Shown here: positions 13,001-24,918 of the stretch, one piece after another
Layout of the letters: every line of letters starts with the position of its first letter
Numbering within the stretch: position 1 is the first letter of the stretch
Origin: Aplectana chamaeleonis
Taxonomy: Eukaryota; Nematoda; Chromadorea; Rhabditida; Cosmocercidae
Direction: 5' to 3'
Length of the DNA stretch: 64,000 nt
NCBI GenBank assembly: GCA_029168955.1
Contig: JAPDOI010000362.1
Coordinates: 310,001 to 374,000, forward strand
Program-made: the position numbers and the translations under genes
The notes under the pieces: model-generated
Told to the model about the DNA's origin: nothing
The model's input: only the letters and a program-made list of their open reading frames with translations
Databases searched by the model: none

Positions 13001-13492
13001 ATTGACTCAACTCAAATGCGTCACAAGAGCTATCTTGCTGCACCTTACCTTTCATTTACTCCGTCCGTTATGTAAAGTCATGATACTGTACTTGTGCTAG
13101 CAAAAACTCTGTCTATGCATTTCGCAATGGTAAAGGTTTCTGCTTCTCTCATTGATTTTTCGCGCACAACTACTACACTATTTACGCTGTTAGTTATATG
13201 CACCACTTAGATAGTTTTACTCAGATGGCATGGGCAACTACAACGAAGTTGGGATGTGCTGTTTCAGTAAAAGAGAAGTGCGGCAACAACTGGTTTTCGG
13301 CATGCATTTACAATCCAGGGTAATACTTTGAAGTAAACCCCACACCGTATGACATGAAACAGTATTCGTGTGTACAATTTCAGAGGAAACGATCCTGGAC
13401 ACGTTCTCTACATCAAAGGAAATCCATGTGCTGCGTGTCCAGCTGGCACGTTCTGCAATAAAGACGAACTGTGTGAAGTGGTGAAGCCATAG
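10050..13492 (+). CDS. Two-domain CAP (SCP/TAPS) secreted protein, gene 1
   Basis: Exons: 10050-10325, 10987-11084, 11162-11318, 11385-11482, 11565-11809, 12126-12207, 12330-12405, 12596-12745, 12804-12908, 13225-13319, 13384-13492; 496 aa. It belongs to the ASP-type secreted CAP family, which is abundant in hookworm secretions; the exact role is unknown. Residues 1-20 are a hydrophobic signal peptide, and N45-GT is a glycosylation sequon. CAP domain 1 runs about 45-215 and keeps HN at 61-62 (EHNNLR). A Cys-rich hinge and a Thr/Ala/Pro linker (about 251-291) follow. CAP domain 2 runs about 292-490 and keeps HNYRR (H315), but its GHYTQ-type motif reads TFFTRMAW, so that His is lost. All introns are GT-AG except intron 6 (GC-AG). 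The ATG was chosen because signal peptide and TATA spacing match genes 2 and 3. It differs from genes 2 and 3 in lacking the acidic Tyr tail and in having an Ala-richer linker. Confidence 0.9.
12208..12329 (+). other. GC-AG intron in gene 1
   Basis: The donor reads CGAAG|GCATGT where paralogues 2 and 3 have CGAAG|GTTTGT at the same codon (phase 2). Using the next GT, five bases downstream, would shift the frame of exon 7, so the GC donor is needed to keep domain 2 open. A decayed donor is the alternative, but exons 7-11 are fully open. Confidence 0.75.
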
Positions 13493-16400
13493 CGATTGTC
13501 GTTCTGATTCCCTGAAATTGAGTTCACTTCAGTTCCTTCAACCTTCACTCATGAAAGCATTTTGCGAAATCTGTTGTGTACACCCGTGCTTACTTAACGA
13601 CAAATATAATTCGTCTTTCGGGGCTCGAAGCCTTAATGAAGAAATAGGCTTCAGTAAATGTGCTTTGAATTCGACTATCTTTTGAGCGAGGTATGACCTG
13701 CCTCAATTGGGACAAGCTCGATTACATCAGATGAGATAGCAAAGCTGTGGAACAAAAACAGCTGCACAAAAGCGGAAATTTTCTGTCATGCAAATAAACG
13801 CCCGAGGATATTCACTGCGTTTTTAGAACAAGCATTCCCTTAAAAAATCGTAATTCTCATCACTGATGGAGCGAACGGCGCTAGCGATGTTGTTACCTCT
13901 TTCTGTCAAGCGCCTTCTCGCTGCCTCTAATTTCCGCTCCGCATCAGCACGCGTAGGAACCATGAGAATTTAGCGGTTTTACGGCCCATAGCTTTGTAAA
14001 GGTGTTTAGAAGGTAAGGGGGCGAACTAAGCTCCTAGGTGGACAGATATTAGCGGATGACCAGCTAAGACTGAAAGATAAGACTCTAGTTGATAAAGGGT
14101 CACAAGACAGCATAATCATTTCGAATATGCTCTTGATTGTTCAAGATGCAGATTTTGGCTAAGACTCAGATGTGGAGTAGCAGCGGCGTCGTTAGCTGAA
14201 ATCAGTGAAAAATGCCAAGAAAATTCGTGCTAGCCCGTTCGCCAACCGCCATCTCGCGAAACAACCCCGCTTGACTCTGTTCGCATGACACGAAAAACTT
14301 CGACACTATTTAGTTGCAGACTCCAGTACTCGAAAAAATTTCTGCTCAAACTCCGTTAATGGGGAGGTGGGTTACTCTGAGTGCCGAACACGAATCAGAC
14401 TCCTTCAATTTTGAGGATATAAGAAAGAGTAAACTGCGGTAGACCAAAGTTTGGGATTTGGCTGGAGTAGCCTCGAAAGAATTCTTCGACATACTGAGCC
14501 CGAATCCAAAGTCAATGTTTTGAGTTAGGTACAAGTGAGACTGCCTGATGTTACTCAGCCGCCGCTGCCTGTCGTAATACTGTGAAAATTATGGAGCGGG
14601 ACTCCAAAGGGACTGACTATTCGGTTAATTTTACAACCGTATCGTAGACTGATCGGTCTACCGCTTACAAATAAAGTTCTAATTCGAATTTCTTGCTTGG
14701 AGGGAAACCTTTACCCATTTTCTTGCTGTCGACCTATCAGTGCGAGTGCCACGTACGTTGTGACAGGCCATCGGCAAAGTGGGCGTGGAATATCCTACCA
14801 ACAAGAGGTTTAAATCGGTACCAAAGATCAATATATTCCAAGGAAAAAATCCGAGATTACACCTCAAAAGTGGTCTGAGCGCCGCAAATACTCCTCCCTC
14901 ACGCGAGCGATCCTCGGGTAGGAGAATTTAGCAACAAATGTCGAAAAAGCGAAATGTGAAGATCTTTATGATCTACCTACCGTCGACCGACTTTTTCCCT
15001 CTTTACCACAATGTGCGTTTCCTGTCAAGCTCACGCTGCTCCGCGGACCACCGTGGGCCGAGGGGTGGTAATTTTTTTTTTCAGAAAAAAAACTTGGAAA
15101 TTTAGGGAATGGGACGTTAATTTTTTTGACCCATCTAAAATAATGTCTCTATCGCTAGGAAATCGAATCTTGAGGTAAAATTACCTGGATCCATGCTTAT
15201 TTACCATAATATAGACAACATTATCGATGGAACAAGTTCTGGAATGAAAAATAGAGTCGGTCATCAAACGTGTGCTAGCTCAACATTACCTCGACTACAA
15301 CATCTCAGGCAATAGCAGGCCCTGAGCCCACCCCGAATGCACCCGAAGCCGCGTCCATGTTGCGCTCAGGGGGACAAATTAGGCGATTTCCGGGCCACAT
15401 ATGTTGCGATCCAGGCCGCATACGTTGCGCTCCGGGTCCTTCCGACGAAATTGATTCACGTAGCGCCCTGAGCGCAACTGTCGGCTGATGACGTCTCAGT
15501 ATATCATACTGTGTAGATGGTTGCGCCCCGGGCGCTTACTATGAACCGATTTAAGCAACACAGTTGCAAAAATCGATACCTCGAAGTGGTTCAGACGCTT
15601 CGCTGATCGATTATCGCACCCATTTTAGCTAATCCATTTTTCAAGGAAGAATCCAACGATTTCCACACATTCACCGAATTACCCCACTCTACTGAATTTC
15701 CTTGGATTTATGTGACCCTTAATTGTACTTTTTCTAAGCTAGCGCTGATTATGAAATACCTTTAAGCTTGATACACTTTCCCTGCTTAGAATTTTGATTC
15801 CGTCACAATTTCCGTCACAACTTCACCCATTATTCTTCTGATTTCACCTGATTTTCTCCAACTACTAGGTATATTTCCCTGAAAATATTAGGTATTCTCC
15901 AGGAATCCCTGAATTTATTAGGTATTCATAACATCCGACCTTTCTCAGTCCTTCTAATGATCTCGTTGAACGATTCAAAGATAACAATGGAACGTATGCA
16001 TGACACATCATTATTCTAATCATTAAATGTAAGCATGACACATACTTGTTTGAAACATCTTCAAGGTAACCGTGAAATTATGTACCGGTAATATGAATAA
16101 TGCGGAGCGAGATAGAATCAGCGAGAAAGTGTGGGGAGAAGGAGACACAGCGTACGGGAGCAGATGCACGCGATGAATGGCAATAAATTTCACTTGAAAA
16201 CAGATGATAAGCTGAATATCGTATTTTAGAACACTCAAAATGCGTATCAAATCCAATCGCCCCTCCTGAATCAATTGTTTTTTTCCGATTTCGAACTTTT
16301 TAATCTTTCGGAGTGGATGATTAAATTTAAGTATCCGAGCGATTCGTTTTTCTCATTTTTTTCCAAATTGTTGAATAAATCCGAAATATTCCCTTCATGA

Positions 16401-16942
16401 ATATTTGCAAAGAGCGTTCGGAAAGTCATGTTAACGTTTCATTCTTTGAATACAGTCTTAATCTTGCACAAATATGAAGAATACAGGGCATTCTAGGATG
16501 ATCGAATATTGAGCACAAATGAAGCAGAGGAAATCAACTGCAAGCCCCACACGAGAAACAGTTACAATCCCGCTCAAAACTCGCAGGTAGCCCAGATGCT
16601 TTTCCTCGTTTCAATTGATTCATCCTATTTCGAAATGCGCGCGTCAGTCAACGCATGTGGCCCGGAGAGCAACTTGAACGCACTGCACGTTGCAATCACA
16701 ACCGAAACGCACCGCAAGTTCGAATATCAACTGCTCTGCGTTTCGGTTGCAGTGGGTGGGGAGAGGCGGAGCCGGTTGCGCCCGCGGCCTGCTATTGTCT
16801 GAGATTTAGAATAGACATTGCTTCGTGATTTTCGAGCGGAATTCGATGGAAGAGAAGACTGTTTTCATCGCTTCGGAAGTCATTGGGCCACGTCTGCAAA
16901 CTTCGTGCAGAACTGGCTATGGTAGAGTAGAAGGCTTCGAAC
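13493..16942. other. No gene recognised; gene 1 3' flank
   Basis: An AATAAA occurs at 13793-13798, about 300 bp past the gene 1 stop, and AATATA variants lie nearer. The piece at 13860-13980 resembles part of the repeat at 60590-60690. At 15340-15540 the words GTTGCGCTCAGGG and GTTGCGCTCCGGG and their complements recur several times. No coding sequence is supported. Confidence 0.5.
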
Positions 16943-18869
16943 CAGGGATGTGCGGCAAACGATTTTGAAAAATCGGCAAACGGAAATCGACAAATTTCGC
17001 CCGAAAACCGCCGGCAAACGGCAATCAGCAATCGACAAACGGCAAAATAAAAAATCTCGAACAAGAAACGATACTAATGTCTTACAAAAGAAGGTAAAAA
17101 ATTACTTTTTTCTAATGCACATTTCGTATTTCAATAGCAAGATAAAAAAAATTTCGATAACACCTCAAGCAGTTGAACCCTTACGTTGGTACAATACCAC
17201 ATAAAAACAGTTCGCTTCTTTTGCAGCCAATGTATGCGAGCTGACCTGAGTATAGAGAGAAGTTGAGAATGAAGAGAAGAACGGGTCTTTCGATCGGAAA
17301 CCATCGCTCATCTCACGATCTCGAGTGTTCCATTGTTCACGTAGAGGGGCGGAAAGGAACGAACTTGCCCAAAGCAGCGGGGTTTGCCCACTTTTCTATG
17401 CCGTTTTGCAGCTCCTGGGTAGCTTTTTGTCCCGTTTCTCCGACGCTGTTCTGCTTCTGAGAGCCACGAGAAGCGTTTGTCAGGAAAAATTCGAGGATGA
17501 AGTTTATCGTGAGCAGTGCCTTTAAAAAATGAAGAGCCTAATATGGTATCACTTTAGGTGATTATTTTCTAACAAGTGTGGCACCCACGCCACTTCGCGG
17601 CGTACTTGTAGGCGTGTCTCACTGTGTGTTCTCTATTCGACTGGGATCTGTATAAGATATTAAGGCGTGTAAAAATGGTACTAAAACGCACGTTTACGGA
17701 CAGTCTTGGGAGCAATCTAGAGAAACTGCTCTATCTTCGACAGTCCTCTCCCCTCCGAACTTTTGAATCTGTCCTAAACTGAGCGCAACCAATTCAAACA
17801 AAACAATCAATTGGGTAGCTTTTCATTCCCTGCTAAAAAAAACGACATCCGAGAAACTGTGATAATCTCAAATCACCTTCTTCCCAATTGATACACCACC
17901 TCTTCCTCCCAGCTGTAGCACCTCCGACTCCGTACATCCAGTTTATACCCAAGCAACAAATTTGAGCAAAGTGGATGTTTCCCAAGCCGCGTACTCCCTC
18001 TCCGACCCTTCCAACTCAGAACTCCAACTTTTCTCCAGCGCAATCGCGAGCATAGCAGAAGACGGCAAAGTTCATAAACCAACAAACTGCCACTGAAGTC
18101 CAGCATTCTCTACGCCACGCTTTGCACAGTTCCAGTGAAATCTTGCTTACACTCCAACACAACAACGCACACTCAGCAAAGTTTTGCACTCACTGGCTCT
18201 CCGGGCACTCCTAACGAGCTCCCGCGCTAGGCACCTTCCCAGTGGGGTTACACACTTTTCTTAGTGTTTAGTGCTCTACCAGTTTGTTCGCATTCACTTT
18301 TTCCGACACTTGGCGCGCTCCCAGTTGAGCCATACATGTTTTCCCCGTCACTCTGCGCGCTTCCAGGAATGTTCCGCATACTCTGTGGTGAACTGTCACT
18401 GGCCCACTTCTACGCGTTTAATGTGATGTAAGATGATCTCAATAGAAATCTGTTTTAAAATACCTGAAACAAATTGAGACATTCAATATTTCTCCTAAGA
18501 TCATAGTGTCCTCTCCTCTCCTTAAAATTGTTTAGGGTGTTAACTTTGGCCCGAAGAGCCCTGCGTAATTGCCTAGGCTTCAACAGGGAGGGGGTAGAGG
18601 ATTCGGTACTCCTCCAGACGAGTGGACTTCAAAAACTTTGAGCCCATCGTCTCAAAGTTTTTGGAGTATAGCCTGTCTCTTTCCTTTCGAGCCAGTCGCA
18701 GTACGGCTTGTCGGGCTTACCATGCGCTTCTAATCTCGGCGTTTATTATCTATTGCGCACATTTCATTTTTGCCGAATTTTGTCGAAAATGGAGGGGAAA
18801 AACGGCAAACGACAATCGACAGAATTCGTCCGAAAACGGCCGGCGAACGGCAATTGCCGCACATCCCTG
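16943..18869. mobile_element. Non-autonomous hAT-type element with perfect 8-bp TSD
   Basis: Perfect 16-bp terminal inverted repeats, CAGGGATGTGCGGCAA on the left and its complement on the right, are flanked by the identical 8-bp direct repeat CTTCGAAC at 16935-16942 and 18870-18877. CAGGG ends and 8-bp duplications are hallmarks of hAT transposons. The interior holds two direct copies of a GGCAAACGG...CGAAAACCGCCGGC segment (about 16979-17030 and 18804-18860), a MITE fragment (17200-17522) and a 13-bp-arm hairpin at 18630-18663. No hAT transposase frame is seen, so it must be mobilised in trans. Confidence 0.85.
17200..17522 (+). mobile_element. TA-flanked MITE, fragment inside the hAT element
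   Basis: The AATGTATGCGAGCTGACCTG to ...AGTGCCTTTA stretch aligns with the family at 22438-22893, 36999-37479 and 62959-63409. The left third is missing or strongly diverged; the right end (GCAGTGCCTT before TA at 17523) is kept. Confidence 0.6.
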
Positions 18870-19109
18870 CTTCGAACGATGAGATAGCATTCTGTATCGC
18901 GCAGTTCTTTTGAAGTGAGGTGATTGAGCTCGTAATCAAATCTTTGCGTGCTGTGATCTGTAACTTGTCCCCGTCTTCTATATTTTTTACCAACCTCTAT
19001 TGCTAAGCTTGGCTTTTACGGTTTTATACATTTCGAAGTCTTTGAAACTCGCTATTCCACAATGTGTCAACTCCTGCGGCATGTGACGATTCAAAGCGTA
19101 GGGGAAGTC

Positions 19110-19990
19110 CTACCTGCTTTCCACGTTAGCCCCATCTTCTAGAGAGAGATATCTTCGAGTCTGGTTGGCAACGCTGGAGTAGAGCTCAGTGATGTGGGTG
19201 CTAGCCAGAGCAATAGATGCACATTTGTTATACATCTTACCCAAGGCTAAATTGCTAAGAGTATCGATGTCAATGGTAGTGTAATCGGTGTAACGATAAG
19301 CGTTATCTTGGTCTCTTTGGTGGAAACTGGCTCCTCGTCTCTGGTTTTCTGGCCTCATGTTCCGGAATGCAGAAATTTAGAGCGTTTCATTCTTTTGCGA
19401 CGTCAGTCCATCGAAGCCCTTGAAAGCATAGAACGCCCGGAAAATAATTTTTAGATTTAATGCTGATCTTGGAGAAAGTCTTACGAGAATCACAATGCAA
19501 CCTTTGATATCGTCCAAGATCCCCTATGAACAGAGCTATGGCTTCTTGAAGATGCCTATACTTTGAGGGTAAAATTTGGCTGACGAGTTGTAGAATGGGT
19601 CTACTTTACAGTCAAATTAAAATCACAAAAGTCATGCCTGAGGGTGTACTGTGCCTCTGAATGTCTTAGGATTATAACACAGCAGGTACTCAGATACTGC
19701 GCCGTCAAAAGAGGTGTAGTACTGATCGAGAAACTTTTTGGTCACACTTTCATATCTTAAGTTCAAGGGATTCTTCATTTTCGGAAAGTAATTGTCTTTC
19801 AATAATCTTTCTGCAACGTTTGCCATTTTGCCGCCGTTGTTTACCATCATGTGGTCGAAATAGCGCCAGCGACACACAACATCTACCGTGATCATAGTTG
19901 TCCTGAGCAGTAACGACGATATTCAGTGTATGTGCTGTGTAGACGCTGAGAAGAAACCCAAGAACAAAACATATTTAGATACCAGAAATT
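19110..19990 (-). pseudogene. Unrecognised, possibly secreted-protein relic
   Basis: Reading the - strand, 19972-19870 encodes a hydrophobic leader-like run (CFVLGFLLSVYTAHTLNIVV) followed by AQDNYDH. Open frames at 19895-19632 (containing FDHMMVNNGGKMANVAERLL) and 19358-19110 (containing YTTIDIDTLSNLALGKMYN) follow, but the pieces lie in different frames with stops between them. I do not recognise the family. Amino-acid composition and leader suggest a real, broken coding ancestry, but unspliced exons of a live gene cannot be excluded. Confidence 0.3.
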
Positions 19991-20401
19991 TCTCTTAATT
20001 ATGTTGGATTCGCACCTGCTCTCACAGTTCCATCAAGTGTCGTCTCCACATCTACCATGCGCTGAAGTTTTGCGTGAACGCATTTCATGTGCGCTGTCAC
20101 CACAGATGCACCGTTTGCAGACAGAGTCAGCACTCTTCTTATGACAAACGCGAAGGTCTTGTGAAAAAGACCATTCTGCTTGTCTGCCCATGAATCCTTC
20201 TCGAAGAAAAAGTTCTCGAATGCGGCGACGATTTCTTCGGACTTTTCGCTTTCTGTTTCTAGTGACGAGAAGTGGAAAGTTACGGTAGGAGGGTGAGATG
20301 ATCCTTATCAGAAGTACAATCAATTTGCGATCGGTGTCGGAAGTGCCGTCGGTCAGCAGAAAGGAGGCGAGGTTGTATCCCATTGAAAATTTCAGAAATG
20401 G

Positions 20402-20502
20402 AGGGTGAGGAAGAACTTCCCAGCCCAGGTTCTGTTTCTCTCGGGTTATAAGAGATAGGTGTGGTCCAGCATTGTCGTGAAGAAGGCGAACAGTGTTCAA
20501 CA
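20402..20502 (-). mobile_element. Mariner transposase fragment (- strand)
   Basis: The - strand frame reads VRLLHDNAGPH then NLGWEVLPHPPF, matching the mariner region around the second catalytic Asp (HDNARPH) and the conserved LGWE...HPPY. Similarity stops after HPPF. It lies head-to-head with the + strand fragment that begins at about 20497. Confidence 0.75.
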
Positions 20503-20826
20503 GAAACTGCTGGACTTGGGCTGGGAAGTTTTTTCTTGCCCTCCAAATAGCCTAGATTTTGCCCCTCCCGACTACCATCTGTTCCGCTTGATGCAGCACT
20601 TCCTGGATGGAAAACACTTCACTAACGATGACGAAGTCAAAATGGTCTCAGAAGAATACTTCGACTCGAAACAGCCAGAGTTCTTGTACGCGTCGGGAAT
20701 TCATGATCTACCCAATCGGTGGCGGAGGATTCTTGATTGTGATGGGAATTACTTTGTTGGGTGAGCCTTGTTTGTTCTGGAAATGAATGTTTTTTATTCA
20801 AAGTCCTGGAACTTTTGCATCAACCT
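20497..20826 (+). mobile_element. Mariner transposase C-terminus plus terminal repeat
   Basis: The + frame encodes LLDLGWEVFSCPPNS, FAPPDYHLFR (the third catalytic Asp region), then HFTNDDEVK and a C-terminus ending LDCDGNYFVG, which is the usual mariner tail. The DNA after the stop ends, on the opposite strand, as AGGTTGATGCAAAAGTTCC, which resembles the termini of Hsmar1/bandit (cecropia) mariners, a group known from hookworms. The first catalytic Asp and the other end are absent, so it is dead. Confidence 0.8.
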
Positions 20827-20850
20827 GAGGTTTTGTTAATTTTGCTGTTT

Positions 20851-22149
20851 TCATCCTTGGTACTTTAGATCATCGTGCTTTGGGGGGTAGATGGAAGTGC
20901 AATATGTGCGGAGTTCGCATGTATTACCCGTAGCACACTTTCTGAAAACATGGAACATAGCATTGTATGTGGTTAGCCTATGCGAATGAACTTGTATTAT
21001 TTGAAATACAATGGTCCAGAATTCTTTAGCGGGTGCAAAGCAGTGTGATGGCGTAGAGTCTATCGATCTCGTTGCTTTGCAAAGAACCGTTGAAACAAAT
21101 TTGAATTCGGCCAATAGTCGTATAAGAATGTGAAGCGTTGTAGTCGATTCTCGCGCTGGAGCTCAAAGGCGAGCACATTCAAGCAAGCTGGCTTGCAGCA
21201 CCAATTGCGAGCTACTGAACCGCTCAGTTCTCTCCCTTGATCGAATCAGGCCAATCAGATTTTTGCAGTAGCAGCCCGAAACTTTCAACTTGAGGCTGAA
21301 CTTCAAGAGGAGTAAGAGAGTAGAACTAGAGGCGGTCCTACCGTGCTCGCTTCGGCCCGATCATTCATAAGGTGCGGATTGAATATGGAAACTTTCAGAT
21401 TCCGAGACGGCAAATCGGCCCGCTCACATAGCTCATGACAATTTAGTTTCCACTGGAATCCAGATATAATTTTCATCGATTTCACATAAATCGGGACACT
21501 GTTCGATATCACAGAATAGGAATAAGCTAATTCCAGCATGAAACTCTCAACACATGACAAACATAACAACTGGCTCTTTGTTGTTCTTCATGTACATAGC
21601 ATAAGAAAATGCACTATAACGGGAAGTTCGCTTGAGCAGCACGATGGCTAATACGCCGAGGATTACGAAACGATTGTACATACACTCTTGCAGCCAGCCC
21701 CGTGCAATAAGCTGCACAGCGTTCATTCGCTTGAAGTGCGGTTCACGACAAGGAGGTTAGTAAAAGATCCAACGTTCTGCTTCTCACGACTACCAGCTCA
21801 GAATTGTGAACGGCATATTATGAAGACAGCGTTCGCGGGAAATTCAGCATGCTGGTATTCCACAAAAAGCTGAAAGAAAAATATTTCACACACGTATCAA
21901 TTAGTGATTTTCACAGATTGCATTAGAGCCTTTTGTCTCCGAACTCGCTTCTAAGAACAGCTTATCTGACCGATATGTGAGAATATGAGAAGAACGTCTT
22001 TTAAACCCCAGTTTTGATAAACCCCACTTCTCCAAGGAGACAGCAGTGCTGAGCGTTCTGAACATCATGAAGTTGCTCTCGGCTCTCTCCTCATTGTGTA
22101 TTGCATTTCGAGAATTATTTGTCTCCCGATAGTGCTTCATCGAACTTTG
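20851..22149 (-). other. Unassigned - strand open frames
   Basis: Frames at 21114-20851 (87 codons, five Cys), 21569-21303 and 22140-21901 are open but show no domain I recognise. They could be exons or relics of the locus at 19110-19990, split by mariner DNA. Evidence is weak. Confidence 0.2.
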
Positions 22150-22437
22150 GATATTGAGGTCGCATTAAATGGACTGAAAGAGTCTGCAAAGTGGCAGCGA
22201 CCCGCGAGTGGTCGCCGAGCGTCGGCCTCGACGCGGCGAGAAGACTGTTTCAAACATTAATGTCGCTGCGTCAAGTGCCTCTCGCCGGCAGTAACGCAGG
22301 GGCGTCTTGGCGTGGAAACGCTCCGTCGCCCACTCGTCGCCCTTCACGCCACGTTGCGAAATGTAATCGATATTGCATCACCCAGCGCTGTTCATCGCTG
22401 CCAGCACCGCCGCGACTTGAACTCTGCAAACCCCTTA
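22150..22437. repeat. Dispersed repeat (GTCGCCGAGCGTCGGCC family), copy 2
   Basis: Core GTCGCCGAGCGTCGGCCTCG at about 22212 is shared with 8340-8730 and 60180-60690. It adjoins the MITE that starts at 22438. Confidence 0.5.
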
Positions 22438-22893
22438 AAGACACTGTTCAAGCTCGGTAACGAAATCTGAGATTTCCACATGAAGTAGACCTATCCGATT
22501 TAACGCCTGCCAAGTGCGAGCTCTCGATTCCTCCGTTCGAGCAAAATATAGGAGAAAGCTACCCTGATGCGACCACATCAGGAAGCCACTTTGGCACGCC
22601 CGTTTTTGAGCTCCACAGTGGCGAGGCAAGTGATAGTTTCCTATCTGTGGCCCCGCTCTAGCCTTCACTCTCAGCCTGCCTCTTTATTCAGGTCGGCTCG
22701 CATACATCGGTTGCATATGAAAAAGTTACCATCCTCGGACAACTCGTCCAGCCGGTTTCCAATGCTCAATTTTTGAGGGACAACAACTCGGGAAGTCTTT
22801 AACGAATCCAGAGACCTCATTGGAATCAGCGTGGAGCTGTTTTCAAGATAGAGAGAAAAACAGAAAAACGGTTGTGAGGTCGGACTGTGCCTC
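22438..22893 (-). mobile_element. TA-flanked MITE, complete copy (- orientation)
   Basis: Ends AAGACACTGTTCAAGCTCGG and (opposite strand) GAGGCACAGTCCGACCTC are inverted repeats. TA flanks the unit at 22436-22437 and 22894-22895. The body is colinear, inverted, with 36999-37479 and 62959-63409. It is non-coding. Confidence 0.75.
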
Positions 22894-23207
22894 TAAGGAA
22901 AAAGTTCATGATACGAAAAAGTCCTTTAAAGATTCTATTCTAAATGGTGAAGAATAAACATGTGGTTGCCTTCTCACAAATCATAATACAAAAGATTGTT
23001 TATCGTTGTATCGGTAGTAAGTGGCCAGCCAACAGGAAATTCTCATACTAGTTTTTAAATTGAGCAGTCTGTCGCCTTGGTGATTTTCGGGAGAAATCCT
23101 GAAATCTCATCATCCAAGATTGAAAAATTGTTGTATCTGAAAGATCGACACATGTGCAGATGCAAAGCCTTGTGGAGGGAGTGTATGCAGGAATACAGGG
23201 GCGGCTT

Positions 23208-23955
23208 GCACATACGCGAGTGCCGCGAAGGGGGTGGGGCAGGGTTGGGGGCGTCGGCGCGTTTGATGATGGCAGTGCAGAGGCTGAAAATGGGTTAGGG
23301 TAGCACTAGAAAATCGTTCCCTCGCCAACCCTACCTAGGATGGCGGGGGCAGGATTCATTAACGCATGTCATTGGGTAGGAGTTAAGGCGTCGGCACTTC
23401 TGGGGCCGGATTCATCAATGCGGCAGTGCTGGGTAGGGGTAAAGGCGTCGGCACGTTTGATGGTTACCCTGCAAAAGCGAAAAATCGCTAACCGACAGCG
23501 CCCTTGGCCTACCCAGCTAAAAGGCTGGGGCAACTGAGACACTGCTCCGGTAGTATACCATAGGCTCTCACGGGGTAATCATCAAAAGTGCCGACGCCTT
23601 TACCCCTACCAAGCGGCACACATTGATGAATCCGGCCCCTGATGATCACCCCGTGAGAGCCTAGAGTATCCTACTAGAGCAGTGTCTCAGCTGCCCCAGC
23701 CTATTAGCTGGGTAGGCCAAGGGCGCTGACGGTTAGCGATCTTCCGCTTTTGCAGGGTAACCATCGAACGTACCGAAGCCTTTACCCCTACCCAGCACTG
23801 CCGCATTGATGAATCCGGCTAGAGGGCAGCCGAGACCCCGCTGAGACACCTTTGATTGATGATCTCCACCCCTCACACTGCGAGCATCAAACGCGCAGAC
23901 GCCCAAAACCATGCCCCAACCCCTTCGTAGCACTCGCGTACCTGCACACCACACA
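23208..23955. mobile_element. Nested foldback (inverted-repeat) elements
   Basis: Outer arms: CGCGAGTGCCGCGAAGGGGG...GCGCGTTTGATG near 23215-23285 is repeated inverted at about 23875-23945. Inside lies an inner stem-loop at 23404-23821. The GGCAGTGCTGGGTAGGGGTA words recur near 45820-45980 and 63870-64000. It is non-coding. Confidence 0.7.
23404..23821. repeat. Long stem-loop with 182-bp arms
   Basis: Arms 23404-23585 and 23640-23821 are reverse complements with only scattered mismatches (about nine in ten bases match by eye). The 54-base loop is itself a further, shortened copy of the arm end (GTGCCGACGCCTTTACCCCT). Confidence 0.85.
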
Positions 23956-24504
23956 GAAAGTGCACTTCACAGGTGTTCGTGTAGCCTACTGGTTTGAGGC
24001 GCTGTGTTGAGCTTCTTCCGCATAGACAGGCGCTTTGTGAGGAACTTCCGAAAATCGACAACCGAACGTCAGAATCGTAATCAGCCTCCGCAATCAATTC
24101 CCATCAACAAACTCAAAGTCACGCTAGGATTGTTTGGTTAGAACGACTCCAGAACTATTTGACTGATAAGTATAAAATATGAACTCAGCCAACATTTGTA
24201 GGCATATAAACCACCCCAGCCCGTAGTGGCCTGTTTACCACGTCAAATAACCCTTGTGAGCATTTTCCAAGCCAGATCCCCTATTTGAATTTTTCGGCAA
24301 AAATTGATCATCAAGTGACCTTTTCATGTTAGTGAGAAAACACAAACGCACCACCACTTCCTCCACTTGACGCGGATTGTAGGTCCAGAATGATTGCGAA
24401 AAATTTAATTCTTCTCTCGCGACTACACTATCATTAGAAAAATTCGTTTATTTAGAAACCTTCAACTCATCAGCAGCAGTAAGAAAAGGAAAGGAGAGGC
24501 TATT
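23956..24504. other. No gene recognised
   Basis: No coding sequence seen. ACTGATAAG at about 24162 matches the GATA-type site used in nematode gut genes, but it is ~850 bp from gene 2 and may be chance. Confidence 0.4.
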
Positions 24505-24723
24505 ATGGCTAAGTCCGCACTTAAAATGCAAGTTGCACGGACCAAAACCCTCGGCAGACCAAAAACTTGTTGCCTTGACGGAGTGAAAACTGATATGGGT
24601 GACGCACGACGCAGTATGAGGAAAGCTGCTGAAAGAACTTCATGGCGAGCAAAAGGCAAACATGTGGATTCTGCGGATTCGCGGGACGGATGCCAAAAAA
24701 GTAGAACCTTGAGCACTCCATGA
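24505..24723 (+). mobile_element. RTE-like LINE C-terminal relic
   Basis: The 72-codon frame contains LGRPKTCCLDGVKTDMGDAR then a WRAKGKHVDSADSRDG segment. This resembles the extreme C-terminus of RTE-type reverse transcriptases (GRPK-W-D-V--D----...RxxWR...ADPA). No upstream RT domain remains. It ends about 200 bp before the gene 2 promoter. Confidence 0.5.
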
Positions 24724-24918
24724 ACTATAATTTTTTAAACAAGCCCCAACAGTGTGAACTCGTGCTTGTGAAGGGGTTAACAGGTGTAACTCACACAAGA
24801 AGGAAAATGTAGCAGACACTGAATCCGTAGCGCCGATCTCGTAGTCCAACTAGCTCCATATCACGCATTGCCGACAATCCAGACTGACTGAAACTACGTG
24901 GACTCTCCGATCTTCTGA

